DNA of 64,000 bases from Spirometra erinaceieuropaei (Eukaryota > Platyhelminthes > Cestoda > Diphyllobothriidea > Diphyllobothriidae): positions 546,948 through 610,947 of the forward strand of contig CACRXP010000010.1 of NCBI GenBank assembly GCA_902702965.1. Reading direction: 5' to 3'. Each line of letters starts with the position of its first letter. Positions within the stretch are counted from its first letter, which is position 1. Of the stretch, positions 35,305 through 46,130 are shown in pieces. The position numbers and the translations under genes are program-made. Under the pieces are notes generated by a model. That model was given only the letters and a program-made list of their open reading frames with translations, ran no database searches and was not told the origin of the DNA.

Positions 35305-36220
35305 GTGATTAGTTTCATGCAATATAAACCGAAGTTCTGAAGTGCATTTTTCCTTACTTAGGGTTACTTAAGTGGGTTTGCAATATTGATTGGCATATGG
35401 CATTGGCTTAAAATATTTCAGTCGCGCCCAGGTACTGGTATTTAAATGCATTTCTTTTCGGTCACCTATAAAACCGAACTTGACAGAAAATGATTGCTTA
35501 AGTAGTAGAAGTGTTTGACATTGATTTGGGACCTTCCTGTATATTTGAATATTTCCCGGCGATCTTATGGCCAAAACGATTTTATTGCACCCGCTTGAAG
35601 CAAAGCACACCCAGTTCGCATTTATATCCGGTGACAGTGTAAATTTTTAAAAAGTATGTAATCATAAGCTTTTTAAAACCGTGCGTGGGACACCCACTCA
35701 GCCTAGGCCGGATCTGTAGGTTTATTAATGTTCATTTTTAATTACAAAAAAAGGTCTACATTCAGTGGGGTAATGGTTCCTGTGCAGCACACTGACTATA
35801 GCGTAAAAATTTTTATAAGATGAAAGGCATAAGCCTGAGGACTGTAAACTCTAGTCGCAAATGCGACGGCAGAGCTGGTGCAAAGAACCTTCTGGGAGCC
35901 GAAATAAACCTTTTCTTTGAGTAAAAATATAAAGAAGGACTGCCTCTCCACCAAATGAATACAAAAAAGTTATTTCTGATCGTTTATTAGAATTTCAAAG
36001 GGCCTCCAAACGCAATTCAAGAAATCCGTGCAAGTTATGTATTGAATATCTACCTAGGGGAGTTTAGCAAGCCAATGATAATAAGGGTCTCCAAAGGCGG
36101 CATGGTGGACTGAAAAACGCATCATGAGATTATACTGCGGTATTTTAACCCTACTTAGGTAATCCCTCCTAATAGATATCGAATTTCAAAATTTCAGTTA
36201 ATATTGGGTTCAGAAGAAAA
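35305..36220 (+). mobile_element. Foldback element, diverged copy without clear termini
   Basis: Left-arm words in order: TTTCATGCAATAT, GAAGTGCATTTTTCC, GGGTTACTTAAGTGGGTTTG, CATTTCTTTTCGGTCACC and GACAGAAAATGATTGCTTAAGTAG. The right side ends AATTTCAAAATTTCAGTTAATATTGGG. The middle is only partly recognisable. Neither TA-flanked terminus is intact. Confidence 0.5.
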
Positions 36221-36235
36221 TGCGACCAGTGGAAC

Positions 36236-36440
36236 AGGACGTTTATTAGTCTGACGTTTTGGATCCTCACTCAAACCCATACTCAACGAAGGCCGCAGAT
36301 AAGGGGTTGTTTCTGATTATGGATTCGAGTGAGACTCCGAAATATCAGACCAATAAGCGTCCCGTTGTATTGATCGCACCTTCTTCTTCTTCTTCTGGAC
36401 TGCTATCTGAAACTCGCCTGTCGCTTCCACCGGTAATACT
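36236..36440. mobile_element. Back-to-back pair of Penelope-like element (PLE) tails
   Basis: A minus-strand tail (36236-36298; plus-strand TTTATTAGTCTGACGTTTTGG) abuts a plus-strand tail (36305-36440; GATTATGGATTCGAGTGAG, ATCAGACCAATAAG, then TTCTTCTTCTGGACTGC). Each is the end of the PLE seen at 40.3-41.8 and 54.7-56.2 kb, carrying the decayed hammerhead-like motif and the CAGGCTAATAAA-type end. No coding sequence remains. It is the small version of the larger inverted pairs. Confidence 0.6.
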
Positions 36441-37019
36441 GGGTAGGCAATAATGTATTTTGCTAGTAGTGCACATTGTTACCTTTAACAAAATTCTCTT
36501 TCGCGCCGATATTTTATTTTGACATTCAAAATATAAAGTTTTTTATAATTAGTCTTCAAATATGGAAAGGTCATACGATTAAGAAATACGAGTCCCTTCA
36601 TGGAAATGCGGCATTTTTGAGTGGTCGGAATATAAATGGTTTACTTTACTCCAATGTAACGGCATAGCAAAAAATATCAAACTAGTTTGTGAAACTTCGA
36701 TTTGATGACGTTGGCCTCACGAGTGGCCTCATTGGTCGGCCACAATCAAAGAGGGATAATAACGAATATAAAGTCACCCTTGAGTCAGATCCATTTCAAA
36801 GTACACAGAAAGTACCGTTGATGCTTGTTCAGGCAAACAGTATTGACTCACCTATCTGAAACCGGTACAGCGGGAGATTTAGATAAGTTGACTTTACAAA
36901 AACTGAATAAAAAACGAAAAACAACCTGCTTAAAAATTTGCAAAATGCTGCTTTCTTGTCAAAATTATTCGTTTTAGAATCAAATCGTAAAGTGAGATGT
37001 GAAACGGATCCAATAAATT
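36441..37019. other. AT-rich DNA, nothing recognised
   Basis: No feature supported between the PLE tails and the mariner remnant. Confidence 0.35.
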
Positions 37020-37059
37020 AACCTTAAACATTCAGTACAATGGCTGAACAAAAATTAGC

Positions 37060-38097
37060 CACCAAAGCACAGTCCAGCGTTCCATATTTATCGAAAGAAA
37101 TTAACGTTGATTGCTTGGTGGTCTGGCACAGGTGGTATCTCTTATAATTTCCTAAAACGTGTTCATCGATCACGGCAGTGTACAACCACCACCTCGCCTA
37201 AATTTTCTTCATACGTGCAAAAAACAGCTCAGGTTGGTCAACTGGGCGGGGGTTTACGATTGCAGGACAACGCTAGACCTGATACCGCACAGATGACAGC
37301 GTCAAAACTGCAGGTTTTGGAGTTAAAAGTGCGAGATTCGGTCCTGCAGCCCCACCTGAGTGGTACCATTTGGTTAGCTTTCTAAAAATTTTATTAAATG
37401 CGAATCGGCTGATTTTACAAATGTAACGCATTTGCATCTTGCCATTTTAATCCAGCGAGTGACCGTGCCATCGGGGAGGACTGCTTAACTATCAGGTCCG
37501 GTTTCTTCAATTATCAGTTCACACGCGCTTCCTCGTTCGTACTTTGAGCCCTGCTTGCGCCCTCCTTATTATCTTATCCAACGAGCGGCTAAGTAGACTT
37601 GCTAATTGAATTGCTCGGACGCTGTATTACTCCGTCGGTTCCATCACAGTGGCTATATACTGAGAATTACCACGTGGTTCCCTCCATGGCCCTCCAGTAA
37701 TGATTGCGCCCCCATATCCTCTAGATCCATCGAGTGGCTGTGTCGGGAGAATGTGTACATACCACCTGTACTTGATTCCCTGCGCGTGCTTCAAGCGCTA
37801 CTTGCGCTCTCTTTCCCTTCCTAATCCGGTAATTGGTTAAGTTAGGTATGTTATCTAATAATGTTTTGGTAAGCCAACCATACAGTCTCACTCATGTTGG
37901 GCTGCAGAACCAAATCTCCCCGTTAAAAGTCCTCTATCACTTACCATACTCAACCAATCCCTCCTCCACTGCATATCCGTTTTTTTGGAATTTGGATATC
38001 CTTGTTGCAGGCTGCAAACCAGGCCTCCACGACTTAAAGGAATCACGATTATCAGGTTTTATCCCCGCTGGACTGAGCAAACCACGGCTGAAATGAC
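37060..38097 (+). pseudogene. Mariner transposase, inactive, split by a 591-bp insertion
   Basis: The first part (to 37330) encodes KKLTLIAWWSGTGGISYNFL, then QDNARPDTAQMTASKLQ and LELKV. This is the WW...G and DNARP region of the DDD transposase; DNARP holds the second catalytic aspartate. The second part (from 37922) resumes as LKVLYHLPYSTNPSSTAYPF and FWNLDILVAG, corresponding to HPPYSPDLSPTDYHFF. The third catalytic Asp is Ala (STAYPF). Removing 37331-37921 plus one 9-bp duplicate joins LELKV to LYHLPYS in frame. The N-terminal DNA-binding part and the terminal repeats were not identified. The fragment is dead. Confidence 0.75.
37331..37921. mobile_element. 591-bp terminal-inverted-repeat element with 9-bp target duplication
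   Basis: The block is flanked by GTTAAAAGT on both sides (37322-37330 and 37922-37930). Its ends are inverted repeats: the left starts GCGAGATTCGGTCCTGCAGC, and the right, read inverted, starts GGGGAGATTTGGTTCTGCAG. Similarity continues through CCCCACCTGAGTG / CCCAACATGAGTG. The interior is richer in G+C than the surroundings and has no transposase-like frame. A 9-bp duplication is typical of Mutator-like (MULE) elements, so a non-autonomous MULE is the best guess; hAT-like (8 bp) is less likely. It interrupts the mariner coding sequence, so it arrived later. Confidence 0.75.
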
Positions 38098-39591
38098 AAA
38101 AGACTATAGAGGCTATGGTTGCATGCTTTTGTGAACGAACTATTCATTTTTTATTGGAGGTTAACGAAATCCGTCTTTTTTTCAAACAGTGTCATACCTG
38201 ACGACCTGGTATTCCGTGAGTTTGACCAGTGACTACGTGTAGCAGTGGCAAAGTCAGTTATTTTTATTCGACAGTAAGAGATCCCGACTGCTGAATGCTC
38301 ATCAGCCTGTAACCGCCTGCGAGCCAAAATGGAAAACCTGCACTTCATCATTCGGAGAGGGTCGGTCGGTAAGCTTCATCCGCAGTTGACACCAAAATAG
38401 TTTTGGGAGCGGAAGATCATATTTTTAGTTTTATGAACCCCCTTAAAACTCCAAAGTCGAGTAGTCGGCGGATGTACTACGGAAATGGGCGAAATTTATT
38501 AAATACAAGCACACATTGAAGGCTCACGTCTTTCGCATCACTACCGACCGATGTTCAGCCGACTTCAAGCTTCAACGCTTTCGGGGGTTAATCACATTTG
38601 CGAGAGCAGAGGTTAGTATCGTGAACTTTGACGAAATATCCAAAGTCCAGTCAATCATAAGAGCTAAAGTTTATGCTCACACATTTGGACAGAGGCCTTT
38701 TACTGAGCTGAGGAGCTTCAGTCGCGTGTGTGCTGAAAACACATCAGTTAAATGTCTCACGCAACAGCGTACCGTCAGTCGGCGTGGAGCGGACAAGCTA
38801 AAGTCGTAAGGGACGCATTGGTACTATGTGAAAACACTTCCGAATGACTTAGAGCAAACAGTGTCTTTCAGTTCAAAAGAATGCAATTACAAGCTGTCCA
38901 TACATTTTATTTCCTTATTGCTGAAAGTGAGAATAAAAAAGACGTTTCTTATTTTAAGGTGGCCAAACAACACTATTGAATTAAATACAATAATACTAAA
39001 GGGGATATCCATGTTGGAAAAAGTAGACGTTAGGATAGGTCAATATATTATTGAAATAATAACCTCGTTTCAAAATGATCCCTCAAACATGTTAGGACGC
39101 ATTAGGGTGAAGAAAATGTAAGTGTTTTATTGACAATAAAAGTAACCCAGAGTGTCTAGCTAGTATTATTAAATTTTGTTTACCACTGTTAAGTATCTGC
39201 ACGAGAGATGTAAATGAAAACTTTTAAAATTTTCCGATGCATTCGATGTCAACCAGAGTTATTCAAATAATTAAAATGCAGATACATAACTTAACTAAAG
39301 TGTGCATGCTCCTTGTTTTCATTTGACGTCGAAGGACCTTAACTATTTGAATACTTGACCTTCGATTTGTAAATTACGTTTTAAAATAGGGGCAATTTAA
39401 AATAGATTTCAGTTTAAGAATTGATCATGCTGTTTTGATAAGAAATTTTTGGTATCAAAGGTTTTTGCACTTAAAATGTAAAAACAATCCATTATGCCAC
39501 TACACCACTGCAAAAACATGGATAAGGCTACGGTATCCTAACGTTTTCAAGTTATTTTTCTTAAACTTTGACTCAAATGTTTTCTTTGTAG
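38098..39591. other. Unassigned DNA
   Basis: Frames of 97 codons at 38516-38809 and 38828-39121 lack motifs and supported borders. No repeats of known families. Confidence 0.3.
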
Positions 39592-39710
39592 GGCTATTAT
39601 ATTTCTTCTCAGTGATATACGTAATTGACTTAAGTGACAGTCAAACCAACATGCCATCGAATGCAAGTGCATTTGCCTCAGAAATTGGGCTGTCTTTTAA
39701 ACTGAAGTAT
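39592..39710 (+). CDS. Candidate internal exon, unknown protein
   Basis: A strong acceptor (CTCAAATGTTTTCTTTGTAG) and a good donor (AAGTAT|GTAAGC) bound 119 bp of open frame. It encodes LLYFFSVIYVIDLSDSQT and NMPSNASAFASEIGLSFKLK. It begins with two bases of a split codon and ends at a codon boundary. The start is hydrophobic, possibly the end of a membrane helix. No family recognised and no partner exon found. Confidence 0.3.
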
Positions 39711-40339
39711 GTAAGCGCATCCATTGCAAAGCATAGCTAACTATGTCCTCTGGTAAATAATTCGTCCTTACGCATAAAATGCCTTAGAAATTTTTTAAAA
39801 AAGGTTCTGATCGGCCAATATGCGCGTGCAGCCTTCATTTAACTACCCGCAGTTCAACGAATTTTATTAATTTGCCGAAGCAAATAACCTAAGGCTAAGA
39901 CATAGGGATCAAGTCAGGGATATCGCGACTGGTGAATATGTCTGTAGTATATTGAAGCGTGTTTTTCAATGGCCTAATAAGCCCACAACTACTACTATTT
40001 CATTTTCAGCGTTTTAACCAGATATTGTTATTAAACCCCCTAAAACCGCGGACTTATTTTGACTCATTTGTGTTTTCTTAGACTGAAATCCAAAATATAC
40101 TAATTCAGATGTAAATTTTATTCATCTGTACTTCTAACTGAAGGCGAATTGATTCTACCGTGCTTTTGTAAAACAGGATAATGAGGTCAATTTTCTAATA
40201 AGACAGGCTACAGAAAATAAAGATCAGCAGCGGAACAACCAGCGCGTTGCTGAACAAGACAATACTGCTGATTGCCGTGTTGGTGCTGAAGGAAATATCT
40301 ATTGAGGCCTTACAACTATGCCAGCCAGGTCTGCTAACT
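39711..40339. other. AT-rich DNA, nothing recognised
   Basis: No supported feature before the PLE inverted pair. Confidence 0.35.
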
Positions 40340-40383
40340 AGAAGAAGGAGAAGATGCGATCACTAGAACAGAAAGTTTATTAG

Positions 40384-40432
40384 CCTGACGTCTTGCATTC
40401 TCACCCGAACCCATCATCAAAGACAGTCGCAG
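40384..40432 (-). ncRNA. Hammerhead-ribozyme-like motif, decayed (PLE tail)
   Basis: Minus-strand reading: TTTGATGA, a stem-loop GGGTTCGGGTGAGAATGC, then AAGACGTC, then AGGCTAATAAAC. It aligns with the better motif at 54766-54810 but has CTGATGA changed to TTTGATGA and GAAAC changed to AAGAC, so it should not be active. Confidence 0.5.
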
Positions 40433-40559
40433 ATAAAGGTAATGAAGACCCAAAGACTACAGCAGGTTTGCACGTAGCTGCCGTGGGGCCACATGCGTAA
40501 TATAATTAATAGCTCTCGCGATCACCGCTGGGTGTCGTAATTAAGGCGATGATGGTCCG

Positions 40560-40838
40560 TCAGTCCGCGTTCGAGTCGTCAATTGCTGCAATTTTATCAT
40601 TCGTGTTATATGCTGGCGTGATGATGGCTCGGCAATTGGACCCGGGGTTGTTGCTGGCCCGCCCCCTCCCAATGTGACTGATTGCCCTGCTCAGGGAATG
40701 TCTCAGCACCAAATATGGTACCGGGAGGTCATTGCGCCTGTTGACGGATTGCGGGCCCCGGAACCATGATTCGAGCAGTCCGCGGCACACACGTGTGTCA
40801 GTTCTTGCGAAGATTTCGGTCCGCGCGTTGAGACGCAT
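40560..40838 (-). pseudogene. PLE GIY-YIG endonuclease C-terminal fragment (left arm)
   Basis: The minus-strand frame contains EIFARTDTRVCRGLLESWF, GPQSVNRRNDLPVPYLVLR and HSLSRAISHIGRG. It is the C-terminal part of the PLE reverse transcriptase/GIY-YIG protein, past the catalytic core, and matches the plus-strand frame at 41293-41562. The start methionine of the open frame is not a real start; the upstream domain is missing in this arm. Confidence 0.7.
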
Positions 40839-41012
40839 TGCAGTGGGCCGGAAGATAAAGTTGGTGAATTATAATGTCTTCGACGGTTACTGAGAGCCAA
40901 TGCCCACCCGCGTAACTTTGTCAACCACTGCATACTCAAACGATATCAGAGATTAGATCCAGCCTGCCCTAATTTTTGGCGATCTCTGCTGTACGTGAGG
41001 AGCGTCTCAGAA

Positions 41013-41562
41013 ACCGTCAGCGTCCTTCACGCTCCTCTTCGACGTTAGGGTTGCACACAGGCCGGAAGCAACAGACAGGCGCCAAGTCATGAGTCCGGAA
41101 GACCCGTTGCTACGGCAGGAAACGTCTGGCGTCGTTTACCGGATCTGGTGCAGTTGCGGACAGAGCAAGTACTTCTGCGAATTTGCGAGATTACTTCGGA
41201 CACGGATGGCTTAGCACGTGGCCGCTGCGAGGAGGAAAGACGTCATATTTCAGGTGTCGACTCATTCCCTAGGACCCAGCCATACGTAAAAGTTGAAAGA
41301 AGCCGAAATCCTTGCAAGAACTGATACACGTGTGAGCCGCGGACTGCTCGAATCATGGTTCTGGGGCCCGCAATCCGTCAACAGGCGCAATGACCTCCCG
41401 GTACCATATTTGGTGCTGAGACATTTCCTGAGCAGGGCAATCAATCACATTGGGAGGACGCGGGCCAGCAACAATCCCGGTCCCAATTGCCGAGCCATCA
41501 TCCCGCCAACATCTAACAAGAATGATAAAATTGCGGCAATTAACGACTCGGACGCGGACTGA
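41013..41562 (+). pseudogene. PLE GIY-YIG endonuclease domain (right arm)
   Basis: From about 41013 the plus strand encodes a decayed linker (SETVSVLHAPLRR, then after a frame change VAHRPEATDRRQVMSPED). GVVYRIWCSCGQSKYF follows, where the GIY and YIG motifs should be, then LLRTRM, EAEILARTDTRVSRGLLESW, GPQSVNRRNDLPVPYLVLR and AIIPPTSNKNDKIAAIND. In-frame stops at about 41215 (after RTRMA) and 41287 plus the motif changes make it inactive. In PLEs this domain nicks target DNA. Confidence 0.75.
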
Positions 41563-41680
41563 CGAATCATCATGGCCTTAATTACGACACCCAGGGGGGA
41601 TCACGAGAGCTGTTAATTATATTACGCATGTGGCAAAAAATGCTGCAGTCTTGGTGCCTTCACTACCTTTATCTATGACT

Positions 41681-41730
41681 GTCTTTGATGATGGGTTCGA
41701 CTGAGAATCCAAGACGTCAGGCTAATAAAC
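41681..41730 (+). ncRNA. Hammerhead-ribozyme-like motif, decayed (PLE tail)
   Basis: GTCTTTGATGATGGGTTCGA, CTGAGAATCC, AAGACGTCAG, GCTAATAAA. Stem II pairs GGGTTC with GAATCC (one G-U). Core positions match the left-arm copy, including TTTGATGA and AAGAC in place of CTGATGA and GAAAC. Confidence 0.5.
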
Positions 41731-41790
41731 CTTTTGCTCCAGCGATCGCATCTTTTCCTTCTTTTTCTTTATCTTCTGGATTGCTTCCTG

Positions 41791-43110
41791 GAACTGGTCT
41801 ATCCTCTTCTATTCGTGAGTTAGTTACCTTTGCCTTTATCTGAAATTTCGTCTTCTACATCTTCTTTCCTACCAGCCTCAACGACCAGTTCTCTGATAAT
41901 CACCTCGTAATACGAGTGGCTTTGCGCTAAACGTTAGAGAAGTTGGAACTGCGGTTTAGCTAGGGTGGGCTTTAAGTTTAGAGTTACTAGGATTACTATC
42001 AAGGTTGCGTTAAAGGGCAAGGTCAGGGTTGGGATGGATGTTAGAGCTATAACAATGGAATGAATATCCTTTTTAGAAGTAAGCTCAAGGTCACTTGTAT
42101 AACGGAGAGAGGTTCCTATTGGCGTACTTTGCCGAACGAACAGTCAATTATTGCCCATCGTTGGCCAAGTAGACACAGCCCCATCGCGAAGCTCTGGGCT
42201 CAGGCAGCAAATCCTGCCTTACAGTGAACGTTTTGCGACTTTTAAAAATTTCTTTTTTACACAATGCTCCACGGTCTGGATGTGTCGTGAAAATGAATGA
42301 CCGATGATTTTGCCAGAATGTCAACTTGCGAAACATACTGAGCAGACTGGCAAACTTTTGACCAACGATAGAAATGAACTCATCAGCTAATAAAACTTTG
42401 GAGGAGAGGAGTGCTGGGCCAATTTAGGTCTCTCAGTTGAGGTTTTTTCACGGTGCCGCTTCTCGTCACATTTGCGCACGAGCAACAGGCCGCATTTAAA
42501 CCACGTTTCTGTGCGTGTTTGTTCTCCAACTTTTTCTGCGGATCAGATGACGTTGATCCGACGTCCCGCTACTTTTGCAAAGGAAACACAAACGTCCTCT
42601 TGGCCTGGACGTGAAGAAACGAGGCGAACAGTGTCTCCAGCGGAAAAATATAGCCACTGATCGCGCCATTTCAGTGCCTGTTTAACTTCTGATCGAAGTG
42701 GCCGGGGTAAAATGACAACGTTTGCAAGAAGCCCTGCTTTGGCATAAAGCAGAGCTCAGTGCTAAGCAGGTCCTCTTTTGGTCTTTAGACTAGCTATGAC
42801 CTCCGTTTATTCATCCGACAATTTAATGGCGATTTCTGCTCGGCAATATCTATGCTTCCTCGGACATACGTGTCAGTAATTATTGCCAAAACACCAATGC
42901 TTATTTTCAGTATTTAATCTTAGAGAGATTATAGGGTGTACTTGCGGAGACCTAGCATTCATACTTATATGATAACCTGTAGGTTGGCTGCTGAAAACAA
43001 TTGTCTTCATGCTAATAGGGGGATATTTACTAGGTCATTGAGCTGTTTGTTAACATTTAAAGTGCGCTAACTATCTTTTCTGGCGATTTGATCTTTCTTG
43101 TTTAGCCGTG
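41791..43110. other. Unassigned DNA after the PLE pair
   Basis: Pyrimidine-rich PLE tail sequence probably continues to about 41870. Further on, 41950-42060 has scattered GGTTAGGG/GGGTTGGG-like words. The frame at 42472-42660 has no motif. Confidence 0.3.
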
Positions 43111-43342
43111 TAGATCGTGAGGACTGAAATTGACTGCCTCAAACAGACAAATCTGACAGAAGGTTTGTCCGTTCATTTACCTAGACGACAAAAGCATTTT
43201 TTGAGATTTCGCGTACCACAAACACGATTTTCGAGTCAGGTCTTATTTTTAAACCAAACGCATCTGTCAGCTAGGGGCTCAAATGCGTTCAGAGCTTTCT
43301 TGCAAGTGATTAATGTGAATATTCTGACGCCAGCAGACGCCT
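43111..43342 (+). CDS. Weak candidate exon, unknown protein
   Basis: After a pyrimidine-rich tract (GATCTTTCTTGTTTAGCCGTGTAG) a frame of about 76 codons runs to a TAG. It includes EIDCLKQTNLTEGLSVHLP, RRQKHFLRFRVPQTRFSSQ and ARGSNAFRAFLQVINVNIL. The best acceptor lies eight bases after another AG, and there is no partner exon, so support is thin. Confidence 0.22.
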
Positions 43343-44394
43343 AGGACTCCGTGTGGTCCCGGATCGCCACCTATACGAAAACAACGATCATCTGACTGAC
43401 CAGAGTCTCAGTTTCATGCTGCCAGCTGCCTGGCGCATAAATTACCCACAGTCTTATTGAAAGGAAGCGTTAATTCACGTAGGGAAACTGCAGTAACGGG
43501 GTTTTTGTTCTAACCATGTCCGCCTCGGGTGCACTGTCATGCAAAGGTGGCTGGAGGGTATACCACATTCCCTACATTCGCATTTACCCCCCCCCCCTTC
43601 CGTCCTAGTTCGACGCCAAGTGTCAGGTCCTTGTATATATAGAGAGTGCGGAGGCCTTGGCGAAGCCCTTGCGGCGTTGGAATCCTGTAGGACAGCTAGG
43701 TCGAAGTGGCTCATGTCTGGGCACATTTGGTGGTGGGGATTAGGGGTGGGGCGCGAATGCCTGAAACCGCAGGTGCAGTAGTGTGAACGCTCCACATACC
43801 CACCGTGCCTTCGAAACAGGCCGATGAGTGAGCGCTTACTTCATTTTGCTGACTGTCGACTTTGCATTAGTCACTCTCCCTTCTTGCGGTTGTAGCGCGG
43901 AGTTAGAGCCCCTGTTTGGGCGTTAGGTTGGTCTGAGAGAATGCAAATGCCAGCCGGAAGATCAACAGGAGGGATGCGTGTCTGCATCAGCCTGCAAGTG
44001 CACAGTCCTCTTATAAGCTACCTTAGGATTTTAGTATTATTTGTCATGCTGTGTTGCGCAAACTAATCTAACGGAAAATGCGCACTCCTTCTTAGTTTAA
44101 AAACATTCAGTTATAATTATCTACAGCAGTGATCACCAGTCGTGCGCGGGAGTGGCTGAGTTGGCTTTCTATCTGACCTACATTTTAATTTCATCTATTT
44201 AAATAGTTCGTTCGGAAGTACTGGAGTAACGAAGATGGCCATAACACAGAAGTGCGTTAGCTTTTTGATCAATTTCCCTTCAGAAAGTGTCAACCTGGCG
44301 CTCAATTCTCATGCTCAGCCGAAATAACCTGATTAACTTATAAGCATCTGCAAAAAACCCAATCTACCTACATGCAACTTTAAGTGATTTCACC
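43343..44394. other. Unassigned DNA with a poly-C run
   Basis: A run of ten or more C lies near 43589. The frames around 43475-43795 on both strands overlap, and neither has a motif. No other feature seen. Confidence 0.35.
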
Positions 44395-44465
44395 TACAGT
44401 CAGATGTGGAACGGACTCGAATCCAAGATTGACCAATTGTGAAATTGTCTGAACCATAAGGTTCA
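44395..44465 (-). repeat. tRNA-like fragment (Val-like loop), probably pseudogene or SINE head
   Basis: On the minus strand, TATGGTTCAGACAATTTCAC resembles a D arm followed by a loop TTCACAA that would give anticodon CAC. GGATTCGAGTCC follows as a T arm. The anticodon stem has two mismatches and the acceptor stem does not close, so it is not a working tRNA. Confidence 0.25.
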
Positions 44466-44614
44466 GTTTACTTCTAATTTCTATCATGTATCACAAACAG
44501 AAAAGCCGTCTCTTAAAGCCAACTTAAATTTTGGGACGCAGAAGACATATTAATGGTTATAACCTGGCTTCGATTTTAGGCGGTTTAACATCCTAGCAAC
44601 TGCCTTCTTACGAA

Positions 44615-45894
44615 GGAGGATGTTATCACTGGATGTGTCATCGCTGTTTACTAACGTACCCCTGCCAGAAACAATGAAATAACTTTGTGCTGTTTTTCGT
44701 GGTAAGAAATACCCAAGGGCATGCCAGTGAGAATGCTAAAAGAGCTACCGACGTGCGGGCAGATAGATAACGCGGCAATAGGCTCACCGTCTGGACTGTC
44801 CCCTGAAAAATTTTTTATGGGCAAAGTTGAGGAAACAAGATTACAGGATACCATTAGTGACATCGTCTTCTAAGGTCGGTACGAGGACAATATCTTCTGC
44901 CTGGAGGATGGTACCACCGATACCGACGGCATTGACCAAAAGTTCAACAGTGAGCACCCCTCGCTGAAGTTCACTGCAGAGTCCGAGGCAGATGACGAAA
45001 TCGAGTCTGTCGATGTCTTTTTGCACAGGTAAGAGGGTGGGTCTATCCAGCGCAAGATGTTCCGAAAGAAAACCTGGACAGGACAGTACATTTATTTCCA
45101 TGGTTTTTGTTCAGACGAAATTTATTTCAGGGATTGTCAACTCGAGTGAGGCGTGTCTGCTCACCTGAAGCTATTAAGGCAGAGTTCCAACAACTGCGGA
45201 GCACACTTCACGAGAACGGATGCCCAGATAGACTTATCCTCCGAAATACTGGAGAACGCACTGCAAAGCCCGCCGTTGCGACTGCAAAAAGGAAATCTGT
45301 ATTCATAAGACTGCCTTTTGCAGGAAACGCAGCGAGCTAACTATCTAGACGACGCTTAACTGCAGCTATCACCAGAGCATTTACCGCCGCGGATTTAGGC
45401 GTGGGCTTCAAAAATTATCCTCTCCAACGTTTGGGGGTAAAGACGGACTACCATTGGTGGCCACATCAGTGGGCATTTACTCATTCCCTAGCTCCTGTGG
45501 AGTGAGATACATTGGCGGTACAACGCGAAGCCTGGTAAAGGGGGTGCGTAAACATATGCCCGCCTGGTTAGACAGAGGTGAGACCCGATCGACTTCGAGT
45601 TCCATTCTCGCACATTTATTCGATACGAATCTTCGAGTCGATGTCAAGGAAGCATTTCAGACTGCCTACCGGACATCAACAAGCTTCTCTAAAGGCCTAC
45701 GCCAACGGGTGCTAGGAATGACAGAGGCAATGGCTATACGATTAGCAAACTCAATGTTATGGTGTCAAAAAACCCTGACACAAGCGCTCTCCCTGCCGTG
45801 GCCAACGCCAACCTCAAGTGATGGCGACATGCCGCCTCAAATCCCTAATTACTGTGATGCGTACTCCGTGTACTCAATCCAAGAACATTACTAG
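44615..45894 (+). pseudogene. Penelope-like element: reverse transcriptase and GIY-YIG endonuclease, degraded
   Basis: Reading with frame changes gives the RT motif A region MLSLDVSSLFTNVPLPETM (44618 on) and IGSPSGLSPEKFFMGKVE. RYEDN follows at 44877-44891, where the active site should be YVDD. A TAA replaces the tyrosine codon just upstream (44871-44873), and another stop follows VDVFLHR. The linker RKMFRKKTWTGQYIYFHGF leads to RVRRVCSPEAIKAEFQQL at about 45140. The GIY-YIG domain occupies 45454-45894 (VGIYSFPSSCGVRYIGG, RKHMPAWLDRGETRS, KEAFQTAYRTSTSFSKGLR) and is open to its stop. The N-terminal RT part is missing. It differs from the palindromic PLE copies, so a second PLE lineage is present. 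Confidence 0.8.
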
Positions 45895-46130
45895 AAGACT
45901 CTCTTACCCCCTTTGCTAGCCCTGGAGACCAAAACCCGCCGGCCTCGTTATGAAGTCGGCGTGCGGAAAATGAGTGTTAATTACCTAATAGCCTCTACGA
46001 CACCTATAAATAGTGTTAATTTTGTATATTTTCACTCCCTCATGGACAGGCAAAGAATTGCCGAAAACACGTGTTTGTCAATTTGACTTCTTTAAATAAA
46101 ATATTTACTTCCTCTCCTACGGCGGTAGGC
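45895..46130 (+). mobile_element. 3' tail of the 45-kb PLE with polyadenylation signal
   Basis: The sequence after the GIY-YIG stop is a short 3' region ending near AATAAA at 46095-46100. It lacks the hammerhead-like motif and the CAGGCTAATAAA end of the other PLE group. Confidence 0.4.

Larger units (their letters stand above)
40340..41790. mobile_element. Large inverted pair of Penelope-like element 3' ends
   Basis: A minus-strand PLE end (40340-40838) and a plus-strand PLE end (about 41013-41790) face outward. Both run from GIY-YIG C-terminal coding sequence through a pLTR-like tail with TATGCTGGCGTGATGATGG-type and AATTATATTACGCATGTGG-type words to CGTCAGGCTAATAAA and GCGATCGCATCTT. Arms of about 480 bp are similar over their length; the centre of about 430 bp holds the rest of the plus-strand GIY-YIG domain. 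This geometry is repeated independently at 54.7-55.7 kb. Confidence 0.75.

Noticed and set aside
37107..37385. Exon reading with acceptor before GGISYNFL
   Set aside because: The sequence is mariner transposase (WW...G, DNARP), so the apparent splice signals are incidental.
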